Origin: Neolentinus lepideus HHB14362 ss-1
Taxonomy: Eukaryota; Basidiomycota; Agaricomycetes; Gloeophyllales; Gloeophyllaceae
DNA length: 64,000 nt
Assembly (NCBI GenBank): GCA_001632425.1
Contig: KV425605.1
Location: 151,560 to 215,559 of the forward strand
Reading direction: 5' to 3'
The stretch's first letter is position 1. Every line of letters starts with the position of its first letter. This document shows, one piece after another, positions 12,706-24,193 of the stretch. Under the pieces are notes generated by a model. That model was not told the DNA's origin and did not search any database. It saw only the letters and a program-made list of their open reading frames with translations. The translations under genes and the position numbers were made by a program.

Positions 12706-13080
12706 GTTAGGTGTCATTCCGGGTTCTGCATCTTCTCGTCCGTCGCTTCAAGGCGAATAAAGCCGGGCGGCCTATCGCGCATGCCTGTGTCAGTCCTCGC
12801 GGTAAACCGCAGTGCTGCGCCTCTTTGGGGAGGGGAAGGGCGTGAGTAGCTTCGACCACTGCTAGATGATCCGAAACCGACAGGATCTTCGTAGTAGAAT
12901 TCGGAGCAGCGAGAGATAAACGCGACCATACTGACGTTAGCAAGAAGGAAAGAACGATTGTTCTCCTTCCTAGGCGTGAGTTGGAAATTTGGAATTGAGA
13001 TGTTGAAGGCGGACGGTCTGCTCCAAGTTCTCCCCTCCCGGCGAGAAATAATCGGGGTGAGGGACCGCAAGTAGGAGGGG
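12706..13080 (-). repeat. Dispersed repeat, copy 1
   Basis: Read on the minus strand this matches 27060-27385 on the plus strand. Shared words in order are SRREG, TPRKE-N-S-LLA-V, FIS, SSSSG, and DNA such as GATGCAGAACC followed by TGACACCT. Both copies keep partly open frames with the same residues. I do not recognise the source; it could be a decayed transposon or an old coding exon. Confidence 0.6.
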
Positions 13081-13089
13081 TCGGCGGCC

Positions 13090-13398
13090 GTGCGGCTTGG
13101 AGTTCGTGATAGGCTTGTGTCACGCGCGGCGCTGGGGATCGTCTACGTGGACTACGATGGCTCAGGCGCGCAAACTGTCTTCCGTCGCTCGGTCAACCCG
13201 ACGGACAGCAATGTCAAAAAGATTTCGGATAGCTTGGCGGCGCTTGAGGCAGCTGAGACGAAGGACAATTTGTCTGGCGTGCATGACTATGCGTCGAATG
13301 AGGCGGATAAGTACCTGGCGTACCCGGAGCTGATGAAGACGCTGGCGGAGTATGTGAGAAAGGAGCTGGTGCACCTGGGGAGGCTGAGCGATGGATAG
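13090..13398 (+). CDS. Hypothetical 102-residue ORF, possible gene fragment
   Basis: An open frame rich in charged helix-formers (SDSLAALEAAETKDNL, ELMKTLAEYVRKELVHLG) with protein-like codon use, directly next to the dispersed repeat. It may be the last exon of a gene broken by the repeat, since nothing upstream continues it. No family recognised. Confidence 0.35.
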   Translation: MRLGVRDRLVSRAALGIVYVDYDGSGAQTVFRRSVNPTDSNVKKISDSLAALEAAETKDNLSGVHDYASNEADKYLAYPELMKTLAEYVRKELVHLGRLSDG

Positions 13399-13670
13399 GT
13401 TCTGGGTACGATGAAGCCGGGACACTTTATGGAAGTATAACAGAAGGACAGCCGGTTTGTAATTCCAAAGCTTCACTCTTGCAGATAATCTCAATATTGT
13501 GGCCCATGGCTAGTACTGGCACGCCACAACAAACCAAGCTGGCCTGCCTGAGCCGAGGCTGACGCGTCAACATATACAAACAACACGCGGACCTGATCGA
13601 TGAGGTCATCGCGTCCAGTGGCTGGCGGCGGGTGGCATACGCGCTGGTTCGAGCCGCTGCCCTGTCGCAT

Positions 13671-13680
13671 TATAAAAGGC
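13671..13680 (+). promoter_or_regulatory. TATA box of a possible transcript
   Basis: TATAAAAGGC preceded by a GC-rich stretch and followed by a pyrimidine-rich leader. About 170 bp downstream an ATG (13839) is followed by a good donor (GTATGT) and an acceptor ending GCAACAG at about 13910, giving a possible short spliced frame of about 43 codons. This suggests that the following tract is transcribed. Confidence 0.45.
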
Positions 13681-13899
13681 GGCCTTCCACTGCCCAACCG
13701 ACATTAGCTCCTTTCTTCTCTTCCACCACAGCAGCTCCTTACCTCCCTCCCTTGATGCTTGCAAACGCATTGTATCTCGACATATTACTACCTTCCATTG
13801 CTACTCGACGCCTTCTTCCACACTCGAGATCAGCTCACATGGCACCAAGGTATGTCCTCGTAAACGAAAACCACCTTCCTCCGCTGATGAGTTTGCTTT

Positions 13900-16465
13900 A
13901 TGCAACAGGTCGATTGCTGACAGATCGTTTATTGGTAGGTCGTTCTCTAGCACATTGGTCTCTCTTCGTCTGGTCTGGCAAGAGGTCGCGCATTCTCTGG
14001 TTTCACCCCTTGGTCTAGCAAGTGGACGATTCTTTCTCTCTTCGGCCTCCATTGCTCTTCGATGATAACATCCTCATCCACGCGTCAAGGTAAACTTCAT
14101 CGCTGCTGTCCTTGAGCAGCCCATCATTAACATATTACAAATTTAAAACCCTCGTTCTCCGTCCTTTTCAAAAGCCTCAAGTTTCTTCTTTTTTTCATGT
14201 TCCTCAAGATCTCTTTCCCTCAAGTTATCCGTAAACCCTCCTCTCCATCTTTTCTGCGCCCTCTCCCAATTCGACACCACCCATTTCATCCACCCGCCTC
14301 CATCCTCCGCACTTTCCCAATTTCCTTCTCCCATCTTCTATACTTCCATCCATCCCTCTCCTCTCATACTCTTCACTCTCCACTCTGCTCTCACACTGTC
14401 CTCCTCCCTTAACTTCCATCTTGCCTCACTCCGTCTCCCCACTATATCTCCCGCTCTCCTCCCTCGACATCCATATTCCATCATCCCATGATTTCTCCTC
14501 TCCTCTTCCTATCGCACCTCGCCCCCTACCCTGACCTTCTCCCTAATCTCACATATCTCCCATCCGCTCCTCTCCTTGTATCTCTTCCGCCGCCGACTCT
14601 GTTCGTCTCTGCTCCTTGTCTCTTCCCTCCCTCGTCTGTCTTCCCTTCTATCTCTCGTTCCCTATCTCCAGTTCTCTGTGTTGCTTCCTCTGTCCTCTAT
14701 CTCTTGGTCTTGCAACAGGTCGATCTCTGGCTCGCTCATTTTCGCGCTCAAGATTCGATCTCGGCATCTCAAGTCATCTCAAGATACAGCTATTTCTCAA
14801 GATGCCGACATTCCTCAAGATGACAACTGCTTAACACACCGGCATTCACCAGGACTCCAACTCCTCAAGCTCTCCGCATTTCGCCTTTTAAGCTTCTTCG
14901 ACATCCATTACTTCTTGAGTTCCAGTCCTCCATTTTTCAGCCTTGACTTCGACCATCAATCACTGTTCTTCAGCCCTCCGTCCCCCACCTTCTTTGTTCT
15001 GTCCCTCCCTTCCACCCCGTTATTTCCAGTCGCATACTCATTCTATCCGCATTCCGCTCCTCTTCCTTCAATTTCCATCTTTCGCCCTCCATATTCCTAT
15101 CTATTCTCACTGCCCTATCCTGTCGTCCACCTCAGCCGCCTCTACTCTGTCATCCTCCGTCACCTCCCATCTTCCAGCCGCCCTCCGTATCTCTATCCTT
15201 CATCCTGACCACTAACCCCCCCCCTCCCCTCCAAACATCACTCCCCAGCTCCCCCGCTTCCTCGCCCCAAGCTCCCCCCCTCCCCTGCTCCCTGCTCCCC
15301 CTGTCCCCCTGTCCCCTTGATCTCTTTCTCTTATCCATCATCCTGCGTCCTTCCTCTCCATTATCCGTCTTTTCCTCTCAATCCTTCGCTGCCGATTTCC
15401 TAGTCTCCACGTCCCTTTCTCTGTCCTTTGCCCTCAGTCTCCCGTCAACCTCTGGATCCCACATTCGACCCTGCTTTCTCCTTTTCGCATCAAGATAAGT
15501 ATTAGCATCGTTTCTATTTCACTTGTATTGACTGCCCCCACAGCCCAGACTCCACCTGGCGCGCAGAAACTGGTGAGCACTTCTCCCTGTACCATCACCA
15601 TATCCAGCACTCATAGGCCTATACGTCGCGGTGTTCTGCCCAAGCCTTCCGCAGCGCAACTTAGACTGCCAAGATATTGTCAAGGTATCTTTAATCTATT
15701 AGGTCAGGCAATTGTACATCATTGACATGTCATGGATCTCTCGCGCGAGGTCGCCCTCTGGGCTCATTATTCCTTGGTTCTCTGGATTTCGGGTCTTGCA
15801 ATGGGTCGGCTCTGGTCTCATATCTTGTGTCTTGAACTATGGCATGTCGGCCGCTGTCGTTCTTTTGTCTTTGTTCTTCGTAGTTTATTCTGTGCACACC
15901 CTTTGCCGCCGTTCCCTCTTCCCTACGCCACTTCAACCGCAGTTTCATGCCCCTCACACTAAGGTAACTTTTATCATGGTTCACTTTGTCGTTGCTGGTT
16001 ACCGAAATCTCTCTTCGCTAAATAGACCTCACGCAAGCGGTCCCTTCTTAGTTCGTCATTATATGTACCCGTCCTTGCTTCCCCGTCTTCCTCGCTCTAC
16101 TTTTACTTCGCTTTTGGTCTGTGCCCTCGTTCCTTTGGTCTTGCAATAGGTCGCCTTTCTTATCAGTCTAACAACCTCAAGAAGTCGCCCGTCTGTTTTT
16201 GGTCTCGGCCACCTGCTCTTTCCCTTGTGTCTAGGAAATGGTCGGTCTCAACTCTCTGTCTTCTGCCCATTGTTCTTTGTCTCCGTTCGTCGTTCTGTTG
16301 TCTGTCGCACGTCTCGTGTCATATCGATTCTACATCGTGTATCTGGTCTAGCAAGTGGTCGTCCTCCGATCTCCGTCCACCGGCCCTTGTCGTTCTGTGT
16401 TGTGCTCAGGTCTTGCGTTAGGTCGATCTCCGGCCCACGACGTTTCCCCTAGTCTAGCGGTAGCT
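13900..16465 (+). repeat. Interspersed GGTCTWGCAANNGGTCG motif array
   Basis: At least eight near-identical 17-mers on the same strand, for example 13972-13988, 14012-14028, 14706-14722, 15792-15808, 16137-16153, 16345-16361 and 16409-16425, with degenerate ones near 13901, 16226 and 16452. Spacing is irregular. Most variation falls at the W position and the two N positions. Several copies are followed by a pyrimidine-rich CTC run. Confidence 0.6.
14100..15480 (+). repeat. Pyrimidine-rich, strand-asymmetric tract
   Basis: About 1.4 kb dominated by C and T on this strand, with pure C/T runs (for example around 15211-15320). The open frames here are low-complexity Ser/Leu/Pro strings produced by composition, not genes. 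Confidence 0.8.
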
Positions 16466-17030
16466 CGTTTTTTGGTCTTGTCCTTGTCCCCATCAAGCTC
16501 TAGCCTAAGCTCTATGTAGTGCCGGAATCTGACATTGTTGCGGACTCTCGATCAGAACTTATGGATATACAAAGTAAGATCGTCGTTTTCCTGCTAGCTT
16601 GCGTCTTGTGCTCTCTTTGACTCGTTTGAATACCGTCAGTTCTCAGTTGATGACGTCTATAGCTTGCGTCGTCTTTCGATATGCGGATCTTCGAGTCGCT
16701 GAATGGAGTTGAAATGGATCAAGACTAGCCGTCTATTTGCTCGTTTGCAATGATCCGAAATTACAAATACAATATCGTTGGGCTTGCGGGAGAGGCGGTT
16801 GATCTTACCAAGTCAACAAACCAAAGGACTTGCTCATGAGAGCACGCTGATATAATACTGAAAGTTTCTTCACTCAATAACCCGAATCCGTGGCACGTTT
16901 CATCTATATCGTTCATTATCATTCACTCCTTTACCTGAAGGCATATCGCAGCAGAACTTGAAGTGCATTCTCGTTCTCAGCGCAGGCGAGCTCGAAACCT
17001 CCGTCTTGGTCGCTCTGGCGAGAGAGTGAG
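16466..17030. other. Intergenic, nothing recognised
   Basis: Follows the motif array. No open frame of note, no repeat seen. Confidence 0.45.
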
Positions 17031-17059
17031 AAATGCAACTCCTGGGGCCTGAAAGGATC

Positions 17060-17290
17060 CGACATGAGGAAAAGGCTATACTATACGACAGTCGCCAGTC
17101 TGCACCGGTCGGAGATCGTCAGTGTGAACGTCGGCGATGCGAGTTCAGACGAGTTGGCAGGCGTCTCCAGGGAGTGGGATGTTGTGGTCAGCTGTACGGG
17201 CTTCGCGACAGGGCGGACGCAGGTTGAGCTCGCCAAGCCGGTCTTGCAGGCAGGAATGAAGATGAGCAGCTGGAGGGGGCGGGATATGTT
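17060..17290 (+). pseudogene. NmrA-like / isoflavone-reductase-like fragment
   Basis: Reads SEIVSVNVGDASSDELAGV then WDVVVSCTGFATGRTQVELAKPVLQAG, the stretch that follows the NAD(P)-binding start in fungal NmrA-like short-chain reductases. The glycine-rich dinucleotide loop upstream is absent and similarity stops after VLQAG, where family members continue with a Phe-Pro-Trp word. A broken remnant of about 75 codons. Confidence 0.6.
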
Positions 17291-17996
17291 CAGAACGCGG
17301 AAGGTGACGGGGTGGATCATTGTTAGTATGGGAGTGTATACGAGTTTTCATCTCAGATTTGTTGCGAGCAGGGGTGAGGATGTTGGGAGGATGGGAGAAT
17401 ACGGTGACGGTGACGGCGGAGGTAGCATTCGACGCGTCAATCCTGGATAGCGTCGCATATACAGCGAGAAGGACGATTAGTTATGGCAACCTAGTGTATT
17501 TGGTGGAAAACGAGGTTGAGGGAAGAGCGACCCTGGCGCCATAGAACCAAGTCTCTGGCATTAAGCATGCTTCAAATTGGGCATCCCTGTTTCGGTTTGT
17601 TATCGGACGATAGCCTTCGCGGACAGCAATCAATGCTGAGAACTGGAGGCGATAAGTATAGCTTGATCAACCTACGCTGATCGGGGCTTGCGATCGACGT
17701 GACGGTGAGCGTAAGGGCTCTCCAGGGCGGCTGCACTGTCTCCTTATCTCGGGCCTCTCTGAAACGCATTCCGCGGATAGCACTCCTGACTCGAAGGCGA
17801 TGATCCGTGTCAATGTCAAGGTTCAGAACGTTCAGCTGCGGCCCGTTAATGTAGAATCATCGGAAGAAAAATTGCCGTTCGCCTGGATTCGCGGCGCTAA
17901 AGCGCTAAAACCACGTGGAGGCGATGATTGGTAGGAAATTGACTTACCGTGCTTCTTCTTCGTTCCTCATCTGATTGCATTGCCCGGCGTTGTTTA

Positions 17997-18442
17997 GGGC
18001 CTGTTCGGAAAACCTCATGGGTTTGGGGTGGGGTTGCCCTTTAAGGAAATTTGTGGCGTTTCGAGCCCATTGGTGCGGCCCGAGCCCAAGCCAGCCCAGC
18101 TCAGCGTTCAGTGATGCACCGGGTTGGGCTCACAGCCGTGACGACCGCGCTCAGCACGACTTCCGTTGGGTGCTGGTGCTTGGCTCGCATATACCAGGCT
18201 GCTCCTGGCTTCTGTAGTCAAACAATATATACTTCTGGTATTAAAAATTAGCTTGATGATTTTTCTGGGCTGCCATAGGACTGTATTTGTGGTGCTCAAG
18301 TCTCAAGAGCAAATTTACTAGGTGTAACAGGATGTGACTAATCGTGAGAGTCTCGCGCCACCGGGCCTCGCGCGACTGCTGGGGTGGGCTTGTTTGGCAA
18401 GCCCAGCCCAGCCCAACCCAACCCGCGTCGCCGAACAGGCCC
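17997..18442. mobile_element. MITE-like non-autonomous DNA element in the promoter of copy B
   Basis: Exact 12-bp terminal inverted repeats (GGGCCTGTTCGG at the left, its complement at the right) extend into an imperfect G-rich repeat of about 45 bp ending in TTGCC. The element is missing from the matching promoter of copy A, so it inserted after the duplication. The left flank ends TTA and the right flank starts TTC, so a PIF/Harbinger-like TTA target duplication is only suggestive. No transposase is encoded. Confidence 0.75.
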
Positions 18443-18782
18443 TTCGAGACGACTTTACATATGCCCATCGGTCACCAAGCCCTCGTGAGACGAAGTTGCA
18501 GGATTAATGCCAGACCCTTTTCCGCCATCCCCAACAAAAGAACGCTATTTGATCTCGATCACTAACTACGACCTGTGTTGTGCTGTACGAGGACAACAGC
18601 TATTGTTAGAGAGAACTGCCCAATTCGCCAAGTGGCTCAGTTTCATAGCATTAGTACTGTATGAGGTGATTCCTTTCAGGGCATAGACGGCACCGATGCA
18701 AAGTGCTAGCTAGAGGACTGACTGGTGTGATATTTAAGCGTGAACAAAGTCGGCTTGAGACACCCATCACCCCCCACTGAGT

Positions 18783-20482
18783 ATGAACGGCTCACTTCCA
18801 GATCTACTTGTCGTGCTCGGTTTATCAGCCATGGACATTGATTCAAATGCCACAAGTTTCCATCAAAACATGAACTCATCTAATGCCACATCCACATCAG
18901 TATCCCCCTTTCCATCCATCCCTATCTCCGGTTTCTTCGCCTCCCTTCTCTCTATACCCGGTCTCTTAGACTACGCCAAGCTTCTCCTAATGGGTACTGT
19001 CATCCCCTTCCTCCAACAAACCTTCGCTTGGGCACAAACCCGCGCCGCGTCCATCCTCTTCCTCACTGCCTGCTTCCAAGAGGACGACCCTGCATTCCAC
19101 TGGATGATGGTATGGCTCGCGCAGCACCCGGCGTGGCGCCGCGCGCGCGACGTCGAGGTCAGCACGCGTACCGTGCCTGATAGCTCGTCCGCGCGGTATT
19201 GCTTCGATGACGATGACGCAGACGCTAGCTCGCGCAAGTTCTCATACCTCCCTTCGCCAAAAAACCAGCACTGGATGTGGTACAAGGGACGGTATGTGAG
19301 CGTCTGCCGCTCGAAGGAAAGCACCGGCTATTTCGGCCGCCAGGAGGAGACGCTCGTCATTCGCATCCTCACCTGGGATCACGCGTTGCTCAACGAGGTC
19401 TTGCGTGAGGCGCGCGCGACGTACAAGTCTGCGCAGAGCGGACAGATCGGCATCTACGCTTCCGACGGGAATAACGACTGGCGTCATATTGCGTCGCGTC
19501 CTAAACGCTCCCTAAAATCGATTGTCCTCGAACCTGGAGTAAAAGAAGACTTGCTCGAGGATGCGCAGGAGTTTCTGGAAAGCAAGGAGTGGTATAATGA
19601 TCGTGGGATCCCGTTCCGNNNNNNNNNNNNNNNNNNNNNNNNNNNNNNNNNNNNNNNNNNNNNNNNNNNNNNNNNNNNNNNNNNNNNNNNNNNNNNNNNN
19701 NNNNNNNNNNNNNNNNNNNNNNNNNNNNNNNNNNNNNNNNNNNNNNNNNNNNNNNNNNNNNNNNNNNNNNNNNNNNNNNNNNNNNNNNNNNNNNNNNNNN
19801 NNNNNNNNNNNNNNNNNNNNNNNNNNNNNNNNNNNNNNNNNNNNNNNNNNNNNNNNNNNNNNNNNNNNNNNNNNNNNNNNNNNNNNNNNNNNNNNNNNNN
19901 NNNNNNNNNNNNNNNNNNNNNNNNNNNNNNNNNNNNNNNNNNNNNNNNNNNNNNNNNNNNNNNNNNNNNNNNNNNNNNNNNNNNNNNNNNNNNNNNNNNN
20001 NNNNNNNNNNNNNNNNNNNNNNNNNNNNNNNNNNNNNNNNNNNNNNNNNNNNNNNNNNNNNNNNNNNNNNNNNNNNNNNNNNNNNNNNNNNNNNNNNNNN
20101 NNNNNNNNNNNNNNNNNNNNNNNNNNNNNNNNNNNNNNNNNNNNNNNNNNNNNNNNNNNNNNNNNNNNNNNNNNNNNNNNNNNNNNNNNNNNNNNNNNNN
20201 NNNNNNNNNNNNNNNNNNNNNNNNNNNNNNNNNNNNNNNNNNNNNNNNNNNNNNNNNNNNNNNNNNNNNNNNNNNNNNNNNNNNNNNNNNNNNNNNNNNN
20301 NNNNNNNNNNNNNNNNNNNNNNNNNNNNNNNNNNNNNNNNNNNGAGAGAGCATTCGATGGCGAGCTTGCAGGGGTATTTGATGCAGTACAAGACGAAACC
20401 GCACGATGCTTCGGCGAATGTTGCGCAGTGGGTGCAGCAAGAACGGGAGAATAGAGGAAAGAAGGAGACGTCGGGTTCATGA
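18783..20482 (+). CDS. BCS1-like AAA ATPase, paralogue 3 (interrupted by gap)
   Basis: Starts MNGSLPDLLV and follows paralogue 2 closely through the BCS1_N-like region to GIPF at 19618. The AAA core with Walker A and B falls in the run of N. After the gap the last 46 codons ([13 protein letters not shown] to the stop at 20480-20482) match paralogue 2 almost base for base. The equivalent stretch in paralogue 2 is 705 nt, a multiple of three, but the gap is 725 N and puts the two ends out of frame. The gap length is therefore probably an estimate, unless the gene is frameshifted. Whether the ATPase core is intact cannot be judged. Confidence 0.8.
19619..20343. other. Assembly gap (725 N)
   Basis: Unbroken run of N inside paralogue 3, exactly where it should be most similar to paralogue 2. 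Collapse of near-identical copies during assembly is the likely cause. Confidence 0.95.
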
Positions 20483-20904
20483 TTTGATGGAGGGATGATT
20501 TAGACAATTAGGATGACATGTACACCGTGTGGATACCCACTTGAACTCACGTTGTATTTCGCGTATGCCGGTCACAACTCGAAGCATCGACAGTGTCATC
20601 AGTAGTGTGTCTGGCACGGAGATACCCATCCACAGGAGTCAATATTACCTCATGCTCTCTGAATCCTCCGTATCTGCTAGCATCAGTGTTTAGAGTGAGA
20701 AACTTGCGTTCGCGAGATTGGAACGTATGAACGGCCAAGAATTGATTATACATGTTGTTCCCAAGTTTGTGCCGTACCGTGTGCGCCGCCTCCTGAAATC
20801 TGGGCTGAACGAGGCTCGTAAGCAAGCGTTGATCAGTCCGATATTCCTCCGCCAGGGAGAGGCCTCGCACTTTTCGTGGATTATACGGTACACAAATGTC
20901 CAGA

Positions 20905-21059
20905 CGAGCCCATAGTGGCTGGCCCACGACACGTTCCTGCCACGTGATATACTTCTCAGGATCACGTCCTCGCTTGACATCACCGATTTGGATCTCGATA
21001 GCAGGAAGTATATAGGAGGGCCATGTAACGCTCCAGAGCTCATCGAACGTTCACCATCG
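20905..21059 (+). promoter_or_regulatory. Phosphoglucomutase promoter with CACGTGATAT and ATCACGTCC boxes
   Basis: Contains CCACGTGATAT (bHLH E-box type) and CAGGATCACGTCC about 80-125 bp upstream of the start codon. The same boxes are kept in the displaced copy at 29398-29545, which supports a functional role. Confidence 0.5.
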
Positions 21060-22993
21060 ATGGCTCCCCAAATCAAAGACGTGCCCACAAAGCCTTACGA
21101 CGGCCAGAAGCCTGGCACGTCTGGTCTGCGCAAACGGTGAGCAAGGAGATTGATACGGACTCTACGAGGAAATTGAATGATAGTGCTTGATGGACAGCGT
21201 TAAGATATTCCAGCAGGAGGTACGAATTTACGCGTTTGCTCTGGCACAAGCATTATATTGATCTCATATGTCAAGCATTACACCGAAAACTTCGTCCAAT
21301 CCATCTTAGACTCGATTACTGCGAAGGGTGCAAGCCTTGTGATCGGTGGTGACGGTCGGTTCCTCGTCAAAGAAACCGTCCAGACTATCCTTCGCATTGC
21401 CGCTGCTAACGGTGTCGCTAAGCTGATTATCGGTCGTGATGGTATCCTCTCCACCCCTGCTGCCTCCAATGTGATCCGGAAATACAAGGCGGACGGTGGT
21501 ATCCTGCTCACCGCGTCCCACAATCCTGGTGGACCCAACAATGATTTCGGTATCAAATATAATGTCAGCAATGGTGGCCCCGCCCCCGAGAATGTGACGA
21601 ACAAGATCTTCGAGAAGACCAAGACGATCAGCAGCTACAAGGTTGTTGAGGGTGAGAAGGATCTCGACCTGAACACGCTCGGGGACAAGGAGTTCGCAGG
21701 GATGAAGGTGCAGATCATCGACTCAGTTACGGACTACGTCAAAATGCTGCAAGAAATCTTCGACTTTGACCTGATCAAGTCCTTCCTCACTTCCCGCGCC
21801 CCCGAATTCAAAGTACTCTTCGACGGCTTGCACGGTGTCACTGGCCCGTACGGCAAGGCAATTCTTGTCGAGACGCTCGGCCTTCCCGCGTCGGTCGTGC
21901 AGAACGCTGTGCCCCTCCCTGACTTTGGTGGAGGACACCCCGACCCCAACCTGACCTACGCCAAGTCGCTTGTCGACAAGGTCGAGAAGGAGAACATCCA
22001 GTTCGGTGCTGCAAGCGATGGTGACGGTGATCGCAACATGATCTACGGCAAGGGCGCGTTCGTCACGCCCAGCGACTCTGTCGCGATCATCGCTGACTGG
22101 GCGGACCGGATCCCGTATTTCAAGAAGGGCGGCGTCAAGGGCCTCGCCCGGAGTATGCCCACCAGCGCGGCGATCGACCTTGTTGCGAAGAAAAAGGGCG
22201 TCGAGTGCTTTGAGGTACCGACTGGTGAGTACGCAGATCGTCAGTGCAAGAGATGGCAGCTTAGTGACCGGGCGTTGACAGGCTGGAAGTTCTTCGGTAA
22301 TTTAATGGACGCCGGAAGGTTGTCCATTTGCGGTGAGGAGTCGTTCGGTACCGGATCCGACCACATTCGGGAGAAGGATGGTGTATGGGCTATTGTCGGT
22401 GAGTACTGATATCACTCGACGGATCAATGTGTGATAATGACATCGCGTTCTCTGTAGCGTGGCTTAACATCCTCGCTGCTGCGAACAGGGAATCCCCCAA
22501 CGAACTCATCGGCATCAAGGAGATCCTGCAGAAGCACTACAAAGTCTACGGGCGCAACTTCTTCTCGCGGTACGACTACGAGGAGGTGCCCTCCGAGGGA
22601 GCGAACGAGATGGTCGACGCCCTGAACAAGCAGATCACCTCCAAGTCGCTCGTCGGCTCCAAGTTCGCGAGCAAGTCGACGGGGAGCGCGTTCGTCGTGT
22701 CGGAGGCGTACAACTTTGACTACACGGACCCGATCGACAAGAGCGTGAGCAAGAACCAGGGCCAGGTCGTGCGCTTCGAGGACGGCAGCCGCGTTGTCTG
22801 GCGCCTCAGCGGGACGGGCAGCCACGGCGCGACGGTGCGGATGTACGTCGAGCGCTATGTGGAGCCGGGCAAGGGCGACGCGGAGCTGTTCCGGGATACC
22901 AGCGAGGGGTTGAAGGGTTTGATTGAGGTTGCGCTGGAGATTAGCAAGCTCAAGGAGTACTTGAAGAGGGAGGAGCCTACTGTCATCACATAA
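21060..22993 (+). CDS. PGM: Phosphoglucomutase
   Basis: Five exons, 21060-21136, 21198-21219 (22 nt), 21276-22224, 22282-22398 and 22458-22993, give 566 residues, normal for eukaryotic alpha-D-phosphohexomutases. It interconverts glucose-1-phosphate and glucose-6-phosphate in the cytosol, linking glycolysis with glycogen, trehalose and UDP-glucose. The start [20 protein letters not shown] is typical. Catalytic phosphoserine loop TASHNPGG lies at 112-119 with Ser114, the metal loop DGDGDR at about 281-286, the substrate loop [18 protein letters not shown] in exons 4-5, and phosphate-binding [11 protein letters not shown] near the C-terminus. The 57-nt intron at 22225-22281 is a multiple of three without a stop and would read through if retained. 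The promoter plus exon 1 also exist as an inverted copy near 29.4 kb. Confidence 0.96.
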
Positions 22994-24190
22994 GGTGCCG
23001 TGCATCGTGCATCGGTGTAGTACTAGTTGCTAACGGCCCCCTTGCAGTCAACGACACCATCATATTGCAAGAAAGGATATTCCTAGGACAAATGGAAGAA
23101 TAATAATCGCTTCAATGTATTTTTTTTCATGCTTTGAAGATTCGTTACGCCAAGTTCCAGCACTGTCAACTCGCGGATATCATCTGCTATTGAGAATTGT
23201 CAGTCCGTCCACTAGCACATGTTGCTCCGTGCGCAGTTGGCTTGAATGGAAATTCCGATAAAATAAGTGGAACAATATAGAAAGGGCTACGAGCGCGCGC
23301 ACGCGATATGTAAACTTGGGCACAGAACAGGATTTTATCCAACAGACTCATTGATGAAACAAGATCAGCGGTATTGATCCACCACGACTTACCTAGGGAC
23401 AGTGAGACCAAAACTTGGTGAGGGTTTTTGTACAACTTTCAAGTTGAAGTGATAATGAAAGGAAAAGATCACTGAAGGAGTGACCGTGGACGTAGTGCAA
23501 CCCACTCACCCACTCAACACAACTGAACCCAACGAGTTGAGGTTTGCTCAGCATCAGTTAGGAGTAGGGCCTGTCAAAGCTTCCTAGTCGTCCGATTAAA
23601 GATCGCATTGCCCCAGCACAGACCCGTGAGTTTGTCTGACTGACATCTTCGAAACCGCTAATAATTTTGGAACCGTGACTCTCGCAGCCGGGTGTAAGGT
23701 GCTTTGCGATCTGAGGGCCAATCACACGGTCCGCGCCTCCAATAACGGTCGGAGGTACTTGAAATACGCTTCACGGCCAGCTCTGGAACCAAGCGCGCCT
23801 CCATCGAGGATCGAAAACCAAATTCTGGCGGCATTCGTGTGCTCGCTGAGCGCGATATTAAGTTTAGCTGTCGTAACTCGTTTATTGCATAGACTCTGCC
23901 TCAAGATTTTGACTGAAAGCGGCCATCTTTGCCGAGGAAAGTGGCAGCATCAACGGAAAACAATCCATGACCATTTCGATCCGGGGGTCGCTCCAACGAT
24001 GTATCAGCGCTTGAGTTGGTCTACGAGGCTTCAACGAGTCCTAATTGCTCCATGAAAGACAGCTGCTCGCGTACCAAGTGGATATGATAGTGATCAGTGG
24101 GTTCATGGTCATCCGATTCCCACTTGTCACTTGCGCCGGAAAACGACGAGGCCTGCAGTAAAGTTTTTCGGAACCGGGGAACCGCGAGAT
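22994..24190. other. Intergenic, nothing firm
   Basis: Downstream of phosphoglucomutase. A 126-codon frame at 23675-24055 has no recognisable protein features. No RNA gene seen. Confidence 0.45.
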
Positions 24191-24193
24191 AAG

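Larger units (their letters stand above)
17894..20640 (+). repeat. Segmental duplication, copy B (BCS1-like gene with flanks)
   Basis: Second copy of the block at 10188-12465, in the same orientation. It differs by a 446-bp inverted-repeat element in the promoter (17997-18442) and by an assembly gap in the gene. Confidence 0.85.

Noticed and set aside
14488..15215. Long overlapping open frames in the pyrimidine-rich tract
   Set aside because: Products are Ser/Leu/Pro/Phe strings dictated by C/T composition, with overlapping frames of similar kind and no domains.
18783..20507. Frames of about 300-530 codons crossing the N run
   Set aside because: They exist only because N is translated as X. 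The frames on the two sides of the gap do not match each other.
23675..24055. 126-codon ORF
   Set aside because: No family words, no TATA or splice context; kept only as an intergenic note.
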